This document shows positions 27,850 through 35,927 of a DNA stretch of 64,000 bases, piece by piece (the first letter of the stretch is position 1; each line of letters opens with the position of its first letter). Both the position numbers and the translations under genes were made by a program. The notes beneath the pieces were generated by a model. It had not been told where the DNA came from and did not search any database. It worked only from the letters and a program-made list of their open reading frames with translations. This DNA is from Telmatospirillum siberiense (GTDB taxonomy: Bacteria; Pseudomonadota; Alphaproteobacteria; Rhodospirillales; Magnetospirillaceae): contig NZ_PIUM01000006.1 of assembly GCF_002845745.1 (NCBI RefSeq), positions 62,001 to 126,000 of the forward strand, read 5' to 3'.

Positions 27850-28488
27850 ATGAACGAGTTCGACCAATCCAGTTCCTCCGGCGCGATCGTGCCGTGCTGG
27901 TCCTGCAAGGGACCGATTTCTCCCCGGGCCCTGTTCTGTTCGACCTGCGGGGCGGTGCAGCCGCCCGGCGACGTCGACCATTTCACCCGGCTGGGCCTTC
28001 GCCGCGCCTATAGCCTCGATCCGGCCGAGCTGGACCGTCAGTATTTCGGTTTCCAGCGGCGTTTGCATCCCGACCGCTTCGCCACCCGGGCGCCCAAGGA
28101 ACGGGCCTTGTCGCAGGCCCAGGCGACGGCGCTCAACGACGCCTACGAGACCTTGAAGGACCCGTTGAAACGGGCGGCCTACCTGCTGCGGCTGGCCGGG
28201 CGCGTCGTCGACGTCGACCAGGCCGCCACGGTGACCGATCCGGAGCTGCTGATGGAGGCCATGGAAATGCGCGAAGCCCTGGCCGAGGCCGACACCCCGG
28301 ACGAGGTGGCCGTGCTGGCCGCGCAGGCCGAGGGTGAAATGGCGCAGTGCGAGACCGATCTGGCCCGCGCCTTCGCCGAGCAGGACCTGGACGTCGCCGG
28401 CAAGCTGACGACCCGCATGAAATATCTGGGCAAGCTGGCCGAGGAGGCCCGCTCCCGCAAAATCCGTATGACGAGGCCTGGCATCTGA
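27850..28488 (+). CDS. hscB: Co-chaperone HscB with N-terminal zinc-finger-like motif
   Basis: A 212-residue J-protein. Residues 16-34 hold CWSCKG and FCSTCG, a four-cysteine element absent from E. coli HscB but known from eukaryotic HSCB. The J domain follows with the HPDRF motif (about 75-79) and the C-terminal helical bundle binds IscU. It stimulates HscA ATPase during cluster release. The stop overlaps the hscA start as TGATG. Confidence 0.95.
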   Translation: MNEFDQSSSSGAIVPCWSCKGPISPRALFCSTCGAVQPPGDVDHFTRLGLRRAYSLDPAELDRQYFGFQRRLHPDRFATRAPKERALSQAQATALNDAYETLKDPLKRAAYLLRLAGRVVDVDQAATVTDPELLMEAMEMREALAEADTPDEVAVLAAQAEGEMAQCETDLARAFAEQDLDVAGKLTTRMKYLGKLAEEARSRKIRMTRPGI

Positions 28489-30392
28489 TGCTGTTGCAGA
28501 TCAACGAACCGGGAGAAACGCCGTTTCCGCATGCCGAGGACAAGGGCGCCGCGGTCGGGATCGATCTTGGCACCACCAATTCGGTCGTCGCCGTCGCGGA
28601 AGGGGGGGAAGCCTCGGTCCTGCGTGACGAGAAGGGGGGAGGGCTTATTCCCTCGGTGGTCGCCTATGGCATGGATGGGACGGTGATCGTGGGCGTCGAG
28701 GCGCGCCGCGAACTGCTGGACAATCCCCAGACGGTGATCAGCTCCGTCAAACGCTTGATGGGCCGCGGCGTCACCGACGTCAAATCCCTGGCCGGGACGT
28801 TGCCCTTCGAACTGGACACGGCCGCCGACGGCGGCATGGTCCGCCTCAAGGTGTCGGGGCGGACGCTGACCCCGGTCGAGGTATCGGCCGATATTCTGCG
28901 TGCCGTGAAGGATCGCGCCGAAGCGGCGCTGGGCCAGCCGGTCGGCCGCGCGGTGGTCACAGTGCCCGCCTATTTCGACGACGCGGCGCGCAGCGCCACC
29001 AAGGATGCCGCCCGTCTGGCCGGGCTCGATGTGCTGCGCCTGGTCAATGAACCGACGGCGGCGGCCCTGGCCTATGGCCTGGATAATCAGGCCGAGGGGC
29101 TTTACGCGGTCTATGATCTGGGCGGCGGCACGTTCGATATTTCGCTGTTGCGCATGGAGAAGGGTGTCTTCCAGGTGCGCGCCACCGGCGGCGACGCCGC
29201 CTTGGGCGGCGACGACTTCGATCATGCCATCGCCGAGGCGTTCCTGGCCGAACGGGCCAAGACCCTGGGCGATGTCACCATCACCTCGGCCGAGGTGAAA
29301 CAGGCGCTGGCGACGGCCCGCATGGCCAAGGAATGCCTGTCGGCCAGCCCCTGGGGCGAATGGATGATCGAGATCGACGGCAAGACCAGCCGGCATCGCC
29401 TGGATCTGGCCACCTTCGAAACCCTGGCCAAGCCCTTCGTCGAACGGACCATCTCCATCTGCCGCGGCGTGCTGGTCGATGCCGGCATCGGCGTCGAGGA
29501 TATCAAGGGGGTGGTGCTGGTCGGCGGTTCGACCCGGGTGCCGCTGGTGCGGCGCCGCGTCGCCGAATTCTTCGGCCGCGAACCCCTGGCCGACATCAAT
29601 CCCGACGAGGTGGTGGCGGTCGGCGCCGCCTTGCAGGCCGAGGCCCTGACCGTCGGATCCGATACCCTTCTGCTGGACGTCACGCCGCTCAGCCTGGGGA
29701 TCGAGACCATGGGGGGCATCGTCGAGAAGGTGATTCCCCGCAATACCTCGATTCCGGTGGCGATGGCCCAGGAGTTCACCACCTATCAGGACGGCCAGGA
29801 CGCCATGCTGATCCATGTCGTCCAGGGCGAGCGGGAAATGGTCGATCAATGCCGGTCGCTGGCCCGCTTCGTGTTGTCGGGCATTCCGGCGATGGCGGCG
29901 GGGGCCGCGCGCATCCGCGTGACCTTCGCGGTGGATGCCGACGGTCTGCTGACGGTGAGCGCGAAGGAAGCCGTCACCGGCATCGAGCAGGAGGTTTCGG
30001 TCAAGCCCTCCTACGGGCTGACCGACGACGAGATGGCGACCATGCTGCGCGATTCCCTCGAACATGCCCGCGAGGACATGGAGACCCGCCTGCTGGCCGA
30101 GGCCCGCGTCGAGGCGGTCCGCTCGCTGCTGGCGGTGCGCGCCGCCCTGGCCGCCGACGGCGAACTGCTGTCGGCCGACGAGCAGGCCGTCATTCATACC
30201 GCCTTGGAAGAGGTCGAGACCGCCGTTCGGGACGGCGACCGCGATAGCGTCCAGGCCGCGGCCGCGTCGCTTGAGGCCGCGACCAAGACCTTTGCGGAAC
30301 GCCGCATGGATCGCGGTATCCGCGAGGCCCTGGCCGGACAGACCATCGAGCGTCTCGGCGAAAGCCTGGGCGGGGAACAGAAGCCGGATTAA
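28488..30392 (+). CDS. hscA: Hsp70-type chaperone HscA
   Basis: A 634-residue Hsp70 from ATG 28488, overlapping the hscB stop. Nucleotide-binding motifs are [27 protein letters not shown] and [14 protein letters not shown]; the substrate domain starts near 400 ([17 protein letters not shown]). HscA uses ATP to move Fe-S clusters from IscU, binding its LPPVK segment. Its place between hscB and fdx is the classical isc order. Confidence 0.97.
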   Translation: MLLQINEPGETPFPHAEDKGAAVGIDLGTTNSVVAVAEGGEASVLRDEKGGGLIPSVVAYGMDGTVIVGVEARRELLDNPQTVISSVKRLMGRGVTDVKSLAGTLPFELDTAADGGMVRLKVSGRTLTPVEVSADILRAVKDRAEAALGQPVGRAVVTVPAYFDDAARSATKDAARLAGLDVLRLVNEPTAAALAYGLDNQAEGLYAVYDLGGGTFDISLLRMEKGVFQVRATGGDAALGGDDFDHAIAEAFLAERAKTLGDVTITSAEVKQALATARMAKECLSASPWGEWMIEIDGKTSRHRLDLATFETLAKPFVERTISICRGVLVDAGIGVEDIKGVVLVGGSTRVPLVRRRVAEFFGREPLADINPDEVVAVGAALQAEALTVGSDTLLLDVTPLSLGIETMGGIVEKVIPRNTSIPVAMAQEFTTYQDGQDAMLIHVVQGEREMVDQCRSLARFVLSGIPAMAAGAARIRVTFAVDADGLLTVSAKEAVTGIEQEVSVKPSYGLTDDEMATMLRDSLEHAREDMETRLLAEARVEAVRSLLAVRAALAADGELLSADEQAVIHTALEEVETAVRDGDRDSVQAAAASLEAATKTFAERRMDRGIREALAGQTIERLGESLGGEQKPD

Positions 30393-30406
30393 GGAGAGAG
30401 GCTTTT

Positions 30407-30742
30407 ATGCCGAAGATGACTTTTATCGAGCCTAACGGAACCCGCCACGAAGTGGAGGCGCCGGAAGGTTTGTCCATTCTCGAGATCGCCCATCGCAACA
30501 AGATCGAATTGGAAGGCGCCTGCGAGGGTTCGCTGGCCTGTTCGACCTGTCATGTCATCGTGGCGCCGGAGTGGTTCGACAAATTGCCGGCGGCCAGCGA
30601 CGACGAGGAGGACATGCTCGACCTGGCCTTCGGTCTCAGCCAGACCTCGCGTCTCGGCTGTCAGATCATCATGAAGGCGGCGTTCGACGGTCTGGAGGTG
30701 ACTCTTCCCGCGGCGACGCGCAACATGATGGTCGACAAGTAG
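30407..30742 (+). CDS. fdx: Isc-type [2Fe-2S] ferredoxin
   Basis: A 111-residue adrenodoxin-type ferredoxin. The cluster ligands are [12 protein letters not shown] (C-x5-C-x2-C, about residues 42-51) plus Cys in SRLGCQIIM. It donates electrons during cluster assembly on IscU. AAGGAGAGAG precedes the ATG, 14 bases after hscA. Confidence 0.96.
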   Translation: MPKMTFIEPNGTRHEVEAPEGLSILEIAHRNKIELEGACEGSLACSTCHVIVAPEWFDKLPAASDDEEDMLDLAFGLSQTSRLGCQIIMKAAFDGLEVTLPAATRNMMVDK

Positions 30743-30769
30743 GGGCGGCAGGCAAAGGGGAGACCCGGC

Positions 30770-30964
30770 ATGCGCTGGACCGATAGCAGGGACATCGCGA
30801 TCGCGCTGGAGGAGGCGCATCCCGAGACGGACAACGTCAATCTGCGTTTCGCCGATCTGCATCGCTGGGTTTGCGCCTTGCCCGGCTTTGACGACGATCC
30901 GGCGGCGTCCAATGAAGGATTGCTCGAGGCCATCCAGATGGCCTGGATCGACGAACGGGACTAG
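30770..30964 (+). CDS. iscX: IscX (YfhJ) family protein
   Basis: A 64-residue acidic protein (MRWTDSRDIAIALEEAHPET, ending QMAWIDERD). IscX binds IscS and iron and tunes desulfurase activity. It follows fdx by 27 bases, the standard place, and ends 4 bases before tenA. Confidence 0.95.
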   Translation: MRWTDSRDIAIALEEAHPETDNVNLRFADLHRWVCALPGFDDDPAASNEGLLEAIQMAWIDERD

Positions 30965-30968
30965 CGAC

Positions 30969-31643
30969 ATGTCCCCCCGGCAGACACTGTTCTCCCGTTT
31001 GCGCTCCGACGCGGCCGTCGATTGGGAGGCCTTCGTCGGGCATGGCTTCGTGCACCGCCTGGGTGACGGTTCCCTGCCCGAGGACTGTTTCCGGCATTAC
31101 CTGGGTCAGGACTATCTGTTCCTGATCCAGTTCGCCCGGGCCTATGGCCTGGCCGTCTATAAAAGCGAGACCCTGGAGGATATGCGCCAAGCCGCCGCCG
31201 GCATGGCCGGCATCCTCGATGAGATGGGCCTGCATGTGAAATATTGCCACGACTGGGGCATCACCAAGGCCGAAATGGCAGGTCTGGCCGAGGCCCGCGC
31301 GACCCTGGCCTATACCCGTTTCGTCCTCGACAGGGGGGTGGCGGGCGACCTGCTCGATCTGCATGTGGCCCTGGCTCCCTGCATCATCGGCTATGCCGAG
31401 ATCGGAGCGCGTCTGAGGAAGGCCGCCGGATCCGGTCTGGCCGGAAATCCCTATCGCCAATGGATCGACGCCTATGCGGGGGCCGACTATCAGGCCCTGG
31501 CCGGCGCGCAGGTGGCGCAGATCGACCGTCTGATGGCGGCCCGGGGCGGTCCCGGCCGCTATGAGGGCCTGTTGAGGGTGTTCCGCCAGGCCGTCCGGCT
31601 GGAAACCGATTTTTGGGAGATGGGTCTGACCTTGGCCCAATGA
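30969..31643 (+). CDS. tenA: TenA family aminopyrimidine aminohydrolase (thiaminase II)
   Basis: A 224-residue all-helical protein from ATG 30969. [17 protein letters not shown] carries the substrate-binding Asp/Tyr, and [13 protein letters not shown] carries the cysteine nucleophile of the TenA_C class. The C-terminal [10 protein letters not shown] supplies the catalytic Glu. It salvages the thiamine pyrimidine. It sits 4 bases after iscX, an unusual tail for an isc operon but logical for sulfur/thiamine coupling. Confidence 0.92.
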   Translation: MSPRQTLFSRLRSDAAVDWEAFVGHGFVHRLGDGSLPEDCFRHYLGQDYLFLIQFARAYGLAVYKSETLEDMRQAAAGMAGILDEMGLHVKYCHDWGITKAEMAGLAEARATLAYTRFVLDRGVAGDLLDLHVALAPCIIGYAEIGARLRKAAGSGLAGNPYRQWIDAYAGADYQALAGAQVAQIDRLMAARGGPGRYEGLLRVFRQAVRLETDFWEMGLTLAQ

Positions 31644-32359
31644 ACGTTTTTCTCATGTCTTTGAACCTGACCTTGAATGCCTCCACCCTCGATGTGGTTG
31701 CGCCGGTGCTCTCGTTCTTCCTGTGGCAGGCGTTTGGTTACGTCGTCGATTATTCCAGGCTTTCGAAGATCAGCCTGACGGGGGCGGTCAATGGCCAGCG
31801 CCTGGCCTGGATGCGCAGGATGGTCGATCGGGAGAACCGCATCGTCGACGGAACGCTGCTTGCCAATGTGATGCGCAGCGTCGCCTTTTTCGCCTCGGCC
31901 ACCGTGCTGATTCTGGGCGGCGTCGCGGCGATGGCCAGCGCGGTCGATCATACCTACGCCACCATCGAGGGCATTCCTTTCGTCTCGACGGTCAGCAAGG
32001 ACCTGTTCGAGGCGAAACTGTTGCTGCTGGGGTTGATTTTCATATACAGCTTCTTCAAGTTCACCTGGAGCCTGCGGCAGTTCACCTATTGCACGATCCT
32101 GCTGGGGGCGGCCCCCCGTCCCGACGCGGCGGACGAGGAAAAGGCGTCGTTCGCGGCGGGGGCGGCGCGGATCAGTCAGTTGGGGGCGCGCAGCTTCAAC
32201 CAGGGACTGCGGGGATATTATTTCGCCCTGGCGAGCCTGGGCTGGTTCATCCATCCGCTGGCCTTCGTCCTGGCGACCCTGGCCGTGGTGGCCGTTTTAT
32301 GGCGGCGCGAGTTCCATTCCCGGACCCGGCGCGCCCTTTATCGCATGGAGAAGATGTAA
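31640..32359 (+). CDS. DUF599 family membrane protein
   Basis: A 239-residue protein from ATG 31640, overlapping the tenA stop (ATGA). Four hydrophobic segments at about 14-32, 77-99, 130-150 and 195-228 predict an inner-membrane protein. The block [24 protein letters not shown] is characteristic of DUF599. Function unknown. Its stop overlaps the mnmA start. Confidence 0.85.
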   Translation: MNVFLMSLNLTLNASTLDVVAPVLSFFLWQAFGYVVDYSRLSKISLTGAVNGQRLAWMRRMVDRENRIVDGTLLANVMRSVAFFASATVLILGGVAAMASAVDHTYATIEGIPFVSTVSKDLFEAKLLLLGLIFIYSFFKFTWSLRQFTYCTILLGAAPRPDAADEEKASFAAGAARISQLGARSFNQGLRGYYFALASLGWFIHPLAFVLATLAVVAVLWRREFHSRTRRALYRMEKM

Positions 32360-33477
32360 TGGGCCGGCGCATCGTCGTCGCCATGTCGGGAGGGGTCGAT
32401 TCCTCGGCCACCGCCGCCCTGCTGAAGGAGGAGGGCTGGGACGTCGTCGGCGTCACCCTCCAGCTCTACGACCATGGCCAGGCGGTCGGCCGCGCCAACA
32501 GTTGCTGCGCGGGCAAGGATATTCACGACGCCCGCCGGGTCGCCGACCGGCTGGGCATTCCCCATTACGTGGTCGATTATGAAAGCACTTTCCGCCAGGA
32601 CGTGATCGAGCGTTTCGCCGACTCCTATGTCGCCGGCGAAACGCCGATCCCTTGCGTCTTGTGCAATCAGACGGTGAAATTCCGCGATCTGTTCGGCATT
32701 GCCCGCGATCTGGGGGCCGAGGCCCTGGCCACCGGCCATTACGTCCGCCGCGAGGAGACGCCCTCCGGCGTTCATATGCTGCGCGGCGCCGACCATGGCC
32801 GCGACCAGAGCTATTTCCTGTTCGCCACCACCCGCGACCAGCTCGACTTCCTGCGCTTTCCCCTGGGATCCATGGGCAGCAAGGACGAGACGCGGGCCAT
32901 CGCCCGGCGCTTCGAGCTGCCGGTGGCGGTCAAGCCCGACAGCCAGGACATCTGTTTCGTTCCCGACGGCGATTATGCCGGCTTGGTCGAGCGGCTGCGC
33001 CCCGGCGCCATCGAAGCCGGCGACATCGTTCATGTCGACGGCCGGGTGCTGGGCCGGCACGAGGGCATCATCCATTATACGGTCGGCCAGCGGCGGGGCC
33101 TGAAACTCGGCGGCGGCCCCCCCCTTTACGTGATCCGCCTGGAAGCCGCCGCCCGCCGCGTCGTCGTCGGCCCCAAGGAGGCCCTGGGCCGGAGCGCCGT
33201 CGCCTTGTCCGGCGTCAACTGGCTGGGCGAGGCCGAAGTCGAAGCCGAAGCCGAAGCCGAAGCCGAAGCAAGGGAATGGGCGGTCCAGGTAAAGATCCGC
33301 TCCACTCGCGAACCGGTGCCGGCCATGCTGCGCCTGGGACCGGCGGGCAGCGCCGACGTCCGCTTCCTGCACCCCGAGGAAGGCGTCGCCCCCGGTCAGG
33401 CTTGCGTGTTCTACGATGGTGAGCGCGTGCTGGGGGGCGGGTGGATCCGCCGCGACGGAAACCCACAGAATCTCTGA
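32359..33477 (+). CDS. mnmA: tRNA 2-thiouridine synthase
   Basis: A 372-residue enzyme. It has the PP-loop [13 protein letters not shown] (residues 10-22), TGHYVRRE, the catalytic Cys in [13 protein letters not shown] and the second Cys in [11 protein letters not shown]. It thiolates U34 of Lys, Glu and Gln tRNAs using IscS-derived sulfur, so its place at the end of the isc operon is meaningful. A six-unit hexanucleotide repeat near the C-terminus encodes an [12 protein letters not shown] linker. Confidence 0.95.
   Translation: MGRRIVVAMSGGVDSSATAALLKEEGWDVVGVTLQLYDHGQAVGRANSCCAGKDIHDARRVADRLGIPHYVVDYESTFRQDVIERFADSYVAGETPIPCVLCNQTVKFRDLFGIARDLGAEALATGHYVRREETPSGVHMLRGADHGRDQSYFLFATTRDQLDFLRFPLGSMGSKDETRAIARRFELPVAVKPDSQDICFVPDGDYAGLVERLRPGAIEAGDIVHVDGRVLGRHEGIIHYTVGQRRGLKLGGGPPLYVIRLEAAARRVVVGPKEALGRSAVALSGVNWLGEAEVEAEAEAEAEAREWAVQVKIRSTREPVPAMLRLGPAGSADVRFLHPEEGVAPGQACVFYDGERVLGGGWIRRDGNPQNL
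33232..33267 (+). repeat. Hexanucleotide tandem repeat in mnmA
   Basis: Six consecutive GCCGAA-type units (the second is GTCGAA) encode an alternating Glu-Ala linker in the beta-barrel region of MnmA. Copy number can change in frame by slippage without breaking the gene. Confidence 0.9.
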
Positions 33478-33486
33478 ACAGGTGCC

Positions 33487-33515
33487 TTGACTTGCCGGCC
33501 CCAAACCGATAAAAA
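33487..33515 (+). promoter_or_regulatory. tRNA-Met promoter
   Basis: TTGACT (33487-33492), 17 bases, TAAAAA (33510-33515), placing the transcript start about 12 bases before the tRNA. It begins 10 bases after the mnmA stop. Confidence 0.65.
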
Positions 33516-33569
33516 CCGCCTTCCGAACTTTATGGCGGAGTAGCTCAGCTGGTTAGAGCAGCGGAATCA

Positions 33570-33587
33570 TAATCCGCGTGTCGGGGG
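33570..33587 (+). repeat. Direct repeat B, tRNA-internal copy
   Basis: The 18 bases TAATCCGCGTGTCGGGGG, from the anticodon loop to the T-stem, recur exactly at 46043-46060, the far border of the accessory region. Confidence 0.7.
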
Positions 33588-33594
33588 TTCAAGT

Positions 33595-33610
33595 CCCTCC
33601 TCCGCTACCA
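33595..33610 (+). repeat. Direct repeat A (att-like), tRNA 3' end
   Basis: CCCTCCTCCGCTACCA, the tRNA 3' end, recurs exactly at 40987-41002. Both copies are followed by ATTAAGCC and a similar terminator, as expected when an element integrates at a tRNA 3' end and duplicates it. Confidence 0.75.
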
Positions 33611-33614
33611 AATT

Positions 33615-33649
33615 AAGCCAGTCAATCCAATGGGTTGGCTGGCTTTTTT
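33615..33649 (+). terminator. Intrinsic terminator after tRNA-Met
   Basis: AAGCCAGTCAATCC folds with GGTTGGCTGGCTT around an AAT loop, followed by a run of T. A diverged homologue is at 41008-41042. Confidence 0.8.
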
Positions 33650-34095
33650 CCTGTCAAATGCGAATGCGGAAATTTTTGACGGGATGTTTGACAGGTCAAG
33701 GGGTGCAGGGCACAGCCCTGCGGAAGCCTCTTTTTCCGCCGCCTCCGCTGATCCAGGCTTTTCCGCCGCGCGATGGTCCTCGCGGCCACCTCGCTGTTGT
33801 TCGCGTCCTGCCAAGCAATCCCCGGCCCGTCAGGGACGGGCAGAAGGATACCCGCGAAGCCTGCCGCCCGCCTGGGGCCAAAGCGAGGCCAGACGCGGCC
33901 ATAGTGGGATTCCGGCCCGACCCGTGTGCAAGTCGCGGGGCGGGCGCAGAGGAGCGTGTAGAGGAGGCTCAGTATAGCGGCGCCGCAGCGTGGCGCGAGC
34001 CGACGACCACGAAGGCGGCCGGGCGGGCACCGCGCGGCGTAGCGGGTTGTGCATCGGAGGGACGACGAGACCCAACCCGATCCGGCCGTCTCTCT
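33650..34095. other. Non-coding stretch inside the element
   Basis: About 450 GC-rich bases between the tRNA terminator and the 3' end of the first minus-strand gene. Open frames here overlap each other and show no recognisable protein. I see no repeat or hairpin worth marking. Confidence 0.4.
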
Positions 34096-34422
34096 TTAGA
34101 CCTTCGGCCTCTTGCGTCCAACAGGCGCCGGCACGGGCAGGGGCGGTCGGCAGAAGTTTGCGACGACGGCCTCGGCGTAGGCCCTCTCGTCGGCCGTTAG
34201 AAGGCCCACCAGGTCGCCCCGCAGGAGGCGTCTAGCGGCTTCCAATCGCTTCCCCGCCGGCAACAGGGTGTCGCGCATCTCCGCCACCCTGATCGCTACG
34301 ACGCCCAGTCGGGCCGCCTCGTCCCGTTTGGCTGCCTCTTGTTCGGCCAGCGCCGCCTTTGGCCTGGACCACGGCGGCCCGGCCTGCCCGTCATCGTCAT
34401 CGTGCGTGTCGTTGTCGTGCAT
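34096..34422 (-). CDS. Hypothetical protein of the mobilizable element
   Basis: A 108-residue protein, unrecognised. It has an acidic N-terminus (MHDNDTHDDDDG), a central helical stretch rich in Ala, Glu and Arg, and a basic Pro-rich tail (PVGRKRPKV). There is no signal peptide. It starts 13 bases after the pilin-like gene on the same strand, so it is probably in the relaxase transcription unit. Confidence 0.5.
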   Translation of the reverse strand: MHDNDTHDDDDGQAGPPWSRPKAALAEQEAAKRDEAARLGVVAIRVAEMRDTLLPAGKRLEAARRLLRGDLVGLLTADERAYAEAVVANFCRPPLPVPAPVGRKRPKV

Positions 34423-34435
34423 CCTGTCCTCGCAA

Positions 34436-35890
34436 TCACCGTGAAACGCTGGTCAGCCATAGCCGGTAAGTCCACAGCGAGGCCGGCCAGCATCCTGCAA
34501 TGGCTGGGCTGATACAGTCGGCCGCCGTTGTGTCCACGAGGCCGACTGCCCCGGCGGGCAAAGTTCCATCCATGTTCCGGACGAGCGCGGGGTTGTCGTT
34601 GCGCCCTGCGCCCGACTGCGCGGAAGTGATGGTGGCGCCGACCCTGCTCCAGGTGCCGTTGCCGGCCAGGAAATTCGCGAGCGGCAGGCTATCCACCTCG
34701 ACGGCGCTCTCGACTTGCGTCGATCCGGCTGTCGGATAGGGCCCGACCGGCCGGGCCGCGTAGACCAGGCCGGACGCCGGGTCATAGGACATGTCGGCGT
34801 CGTGCAAGTAGTCGCCGGCTGCGGTCGTCATGCGGAGGCCGCCACCGCTGATGGCCCATGGCACCGTCATCGACCAGCCCGGCCCGCTGTCGCCGGCCTG
34901 GCTGGACAGCGTGATCCATGCCGCCTCCGTCCGCGTCAGGGTCGGGCTGCCGTCCGTCCATGTCAGCAGCACATTGCTGCCGCTTGCGTAGACCACGCTT
35001 GGCTGACCCTCGCCCCATGCCGATGTCGCGTAGGGGTTGGCGACGACAGGCGTCGGGGCGACGGTCCACGGCCCGGCCGGGTCGTTGGCGTAGGCCACTC
35101 CCACGCTGTTGTCGGTCGAGGCGTTGAGCGGGGTCCCGGTGGCGAACATAGCGTACCTGTACGGCGTGCCGAAGTAGCTGAACGACCCCCGGACCACGCT
35201 GGGGTCGCACAGGTGGAAGGAGCCCCACGGCGCGGCCGACGACGGCGCCACAGCGACGGAGGTCGGTAGGGTGGCCGGGACCTCCCCGGACGGCGCGACG
35301 GTGTAGAAGATGCTGTCCTGGATCACGCTCGGCTGCTGGTTGCTGCACGACCAGATGTAGTCTGTCTGGCCGTCGGTCAGCACGGAGGAGCCGTAGTTGT
35401 ATCGCTGTGGGTTCGAGATCGTCAGCGTGAACGACCGGCTGGCCGACAGGCCGGCGGCATTCGTCGCCGTCGCCGTAAAGCTCTGGGCCCCGAGTTGGGT
35501 CGGGGTCCCGGTGATCGTGCCGGTCGCCGCCAGAGCCAGGGCGGCGGGCATGGCAGGCGCCGCGTAGGTGATCGCCCCGCCCTGTGGATCGGTCGCGACC
35601 AGGGTTTTGATCGCGCCCTGGTCGAGTGCGAACGGCGCATACTGGCTGATCGTGCCGAGCGTCTGGGGTGTGTCCCAGACCGGCGCCCGCAACGCTGTCT
35701 TGCCGCCGGCCTGGTCGGACGGCTGATCGGCAACTGAGGACGCGACGGCGACATGCGAGCCGCCGATTCCGAGCAGGCCGACCGTCCGACCGCCGACGGA
35801 TGCGGCCACGCCGGCGACGGCGACGAGCACCAAGCCGAGCAGGACGGCGTATTCTGGAGCGCTCGCCCCCCGCCTGTTGTAGATCATCAT
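34436..35890 (-). CDS. Pilin-like N-terminus, Ig-like domain and beta-propeller surface protein
   Basis: 484 residues from ATG 35890, chosen because GGAGG lies 5 bases upstream. The N-terminus (RRGASAPEYAVLLGLVLVAV) has the G-x4-E and hydrophobic helix of Flp/TadE-type pilins. Residues about 75-150 form a putative-Ig (He_PIG) domain (GTITGTPTQLGAQSFTATAT). From about 165 to the end, repeated DPSVV, AYANDPAGPWT and GQPSVVYA blocks resemble glycoside-hydrolase-type five-bladed propellers. A secreted or pilus-bound glycan-binding or hydrolytic protein is inferred. It lies 37 bases after the relaxase gene. Confidence 0.7.
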   Translation of the reverse strand: MMIYNRRGASAPEYAVLLGLVLVAVAGVAASVGGRTVGLLGIGGSHVAVASSVADQPSDQAGGKTALRAPVWDTPQTLGTISQYAPFALDQGAIKTLVATDPQGGAITYAAPAMPAALALAATGTITGTPTQLGAQSFTATATNAAGLSASRSFTLTISNPQRYNYGSSVLTDGQTDYIWSCSNQQPSVIQDSIFYTVAPSGEVPATLPTSVAVAPSSAAPWGSFHLCDPSVVRGSFSYFGTPYRYAMFATGTPLNASTDNSVGVAYANDPAGPWTVAPTPVVANPYATSAWGEGQPSVVYASGSNVLLTWTDGSPTLTRTEAAWITLSSQAGDSGPGWSMTVPWAISGGGLRMTTAAGDYLHDADMSYDPASGLVYAARPVGPYPTAGSTQVESAVEVDSLPLANFLAGNGTWSRVGATITSAQSGAGRNDNPALVRNMDGTLPAGAVGLVDTTAADCISPAIAGCWPASLWTYRLWLTSVSR

Positions 35891-35927
35891 TTCTTCCTCC
35901 CTCTGTTGTTGTGGATGTTGGTTCGGC

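Larger units (their letters stand above)
33534..33610 (+). tRNA. tRNA-Met (CAT anticodon)
   Basis: A complete 77-base cloverleaf with encoded CCA. The acceptor GGCGGAG pairs with CTCCGCT (G1-U72 wobble). The anticodon stem GCGGA/TCCGC encloses ATCATAA, and the T-arm is intact. The paired 1-72 position argues against an initiator tRNA. It could also be an Ile2 tRNA read after lysidine modification, but the body resembles elongator tRNA-Met. Parts of it recur at 40987 and 46043, marking it as an integration site. Confidence 0.93.

Noticed and set aside
28179-30197. A 672-residue minus-strand frame over hscB-hscA
   Set aside because: Antisense of unmistakable chaperone genes.
33534-33610. Reading the tRNA as an initiator tRNA
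   Set aside because: Position 1-72 is a G-U pair, not the unpaired end typical of bacterial initiators.
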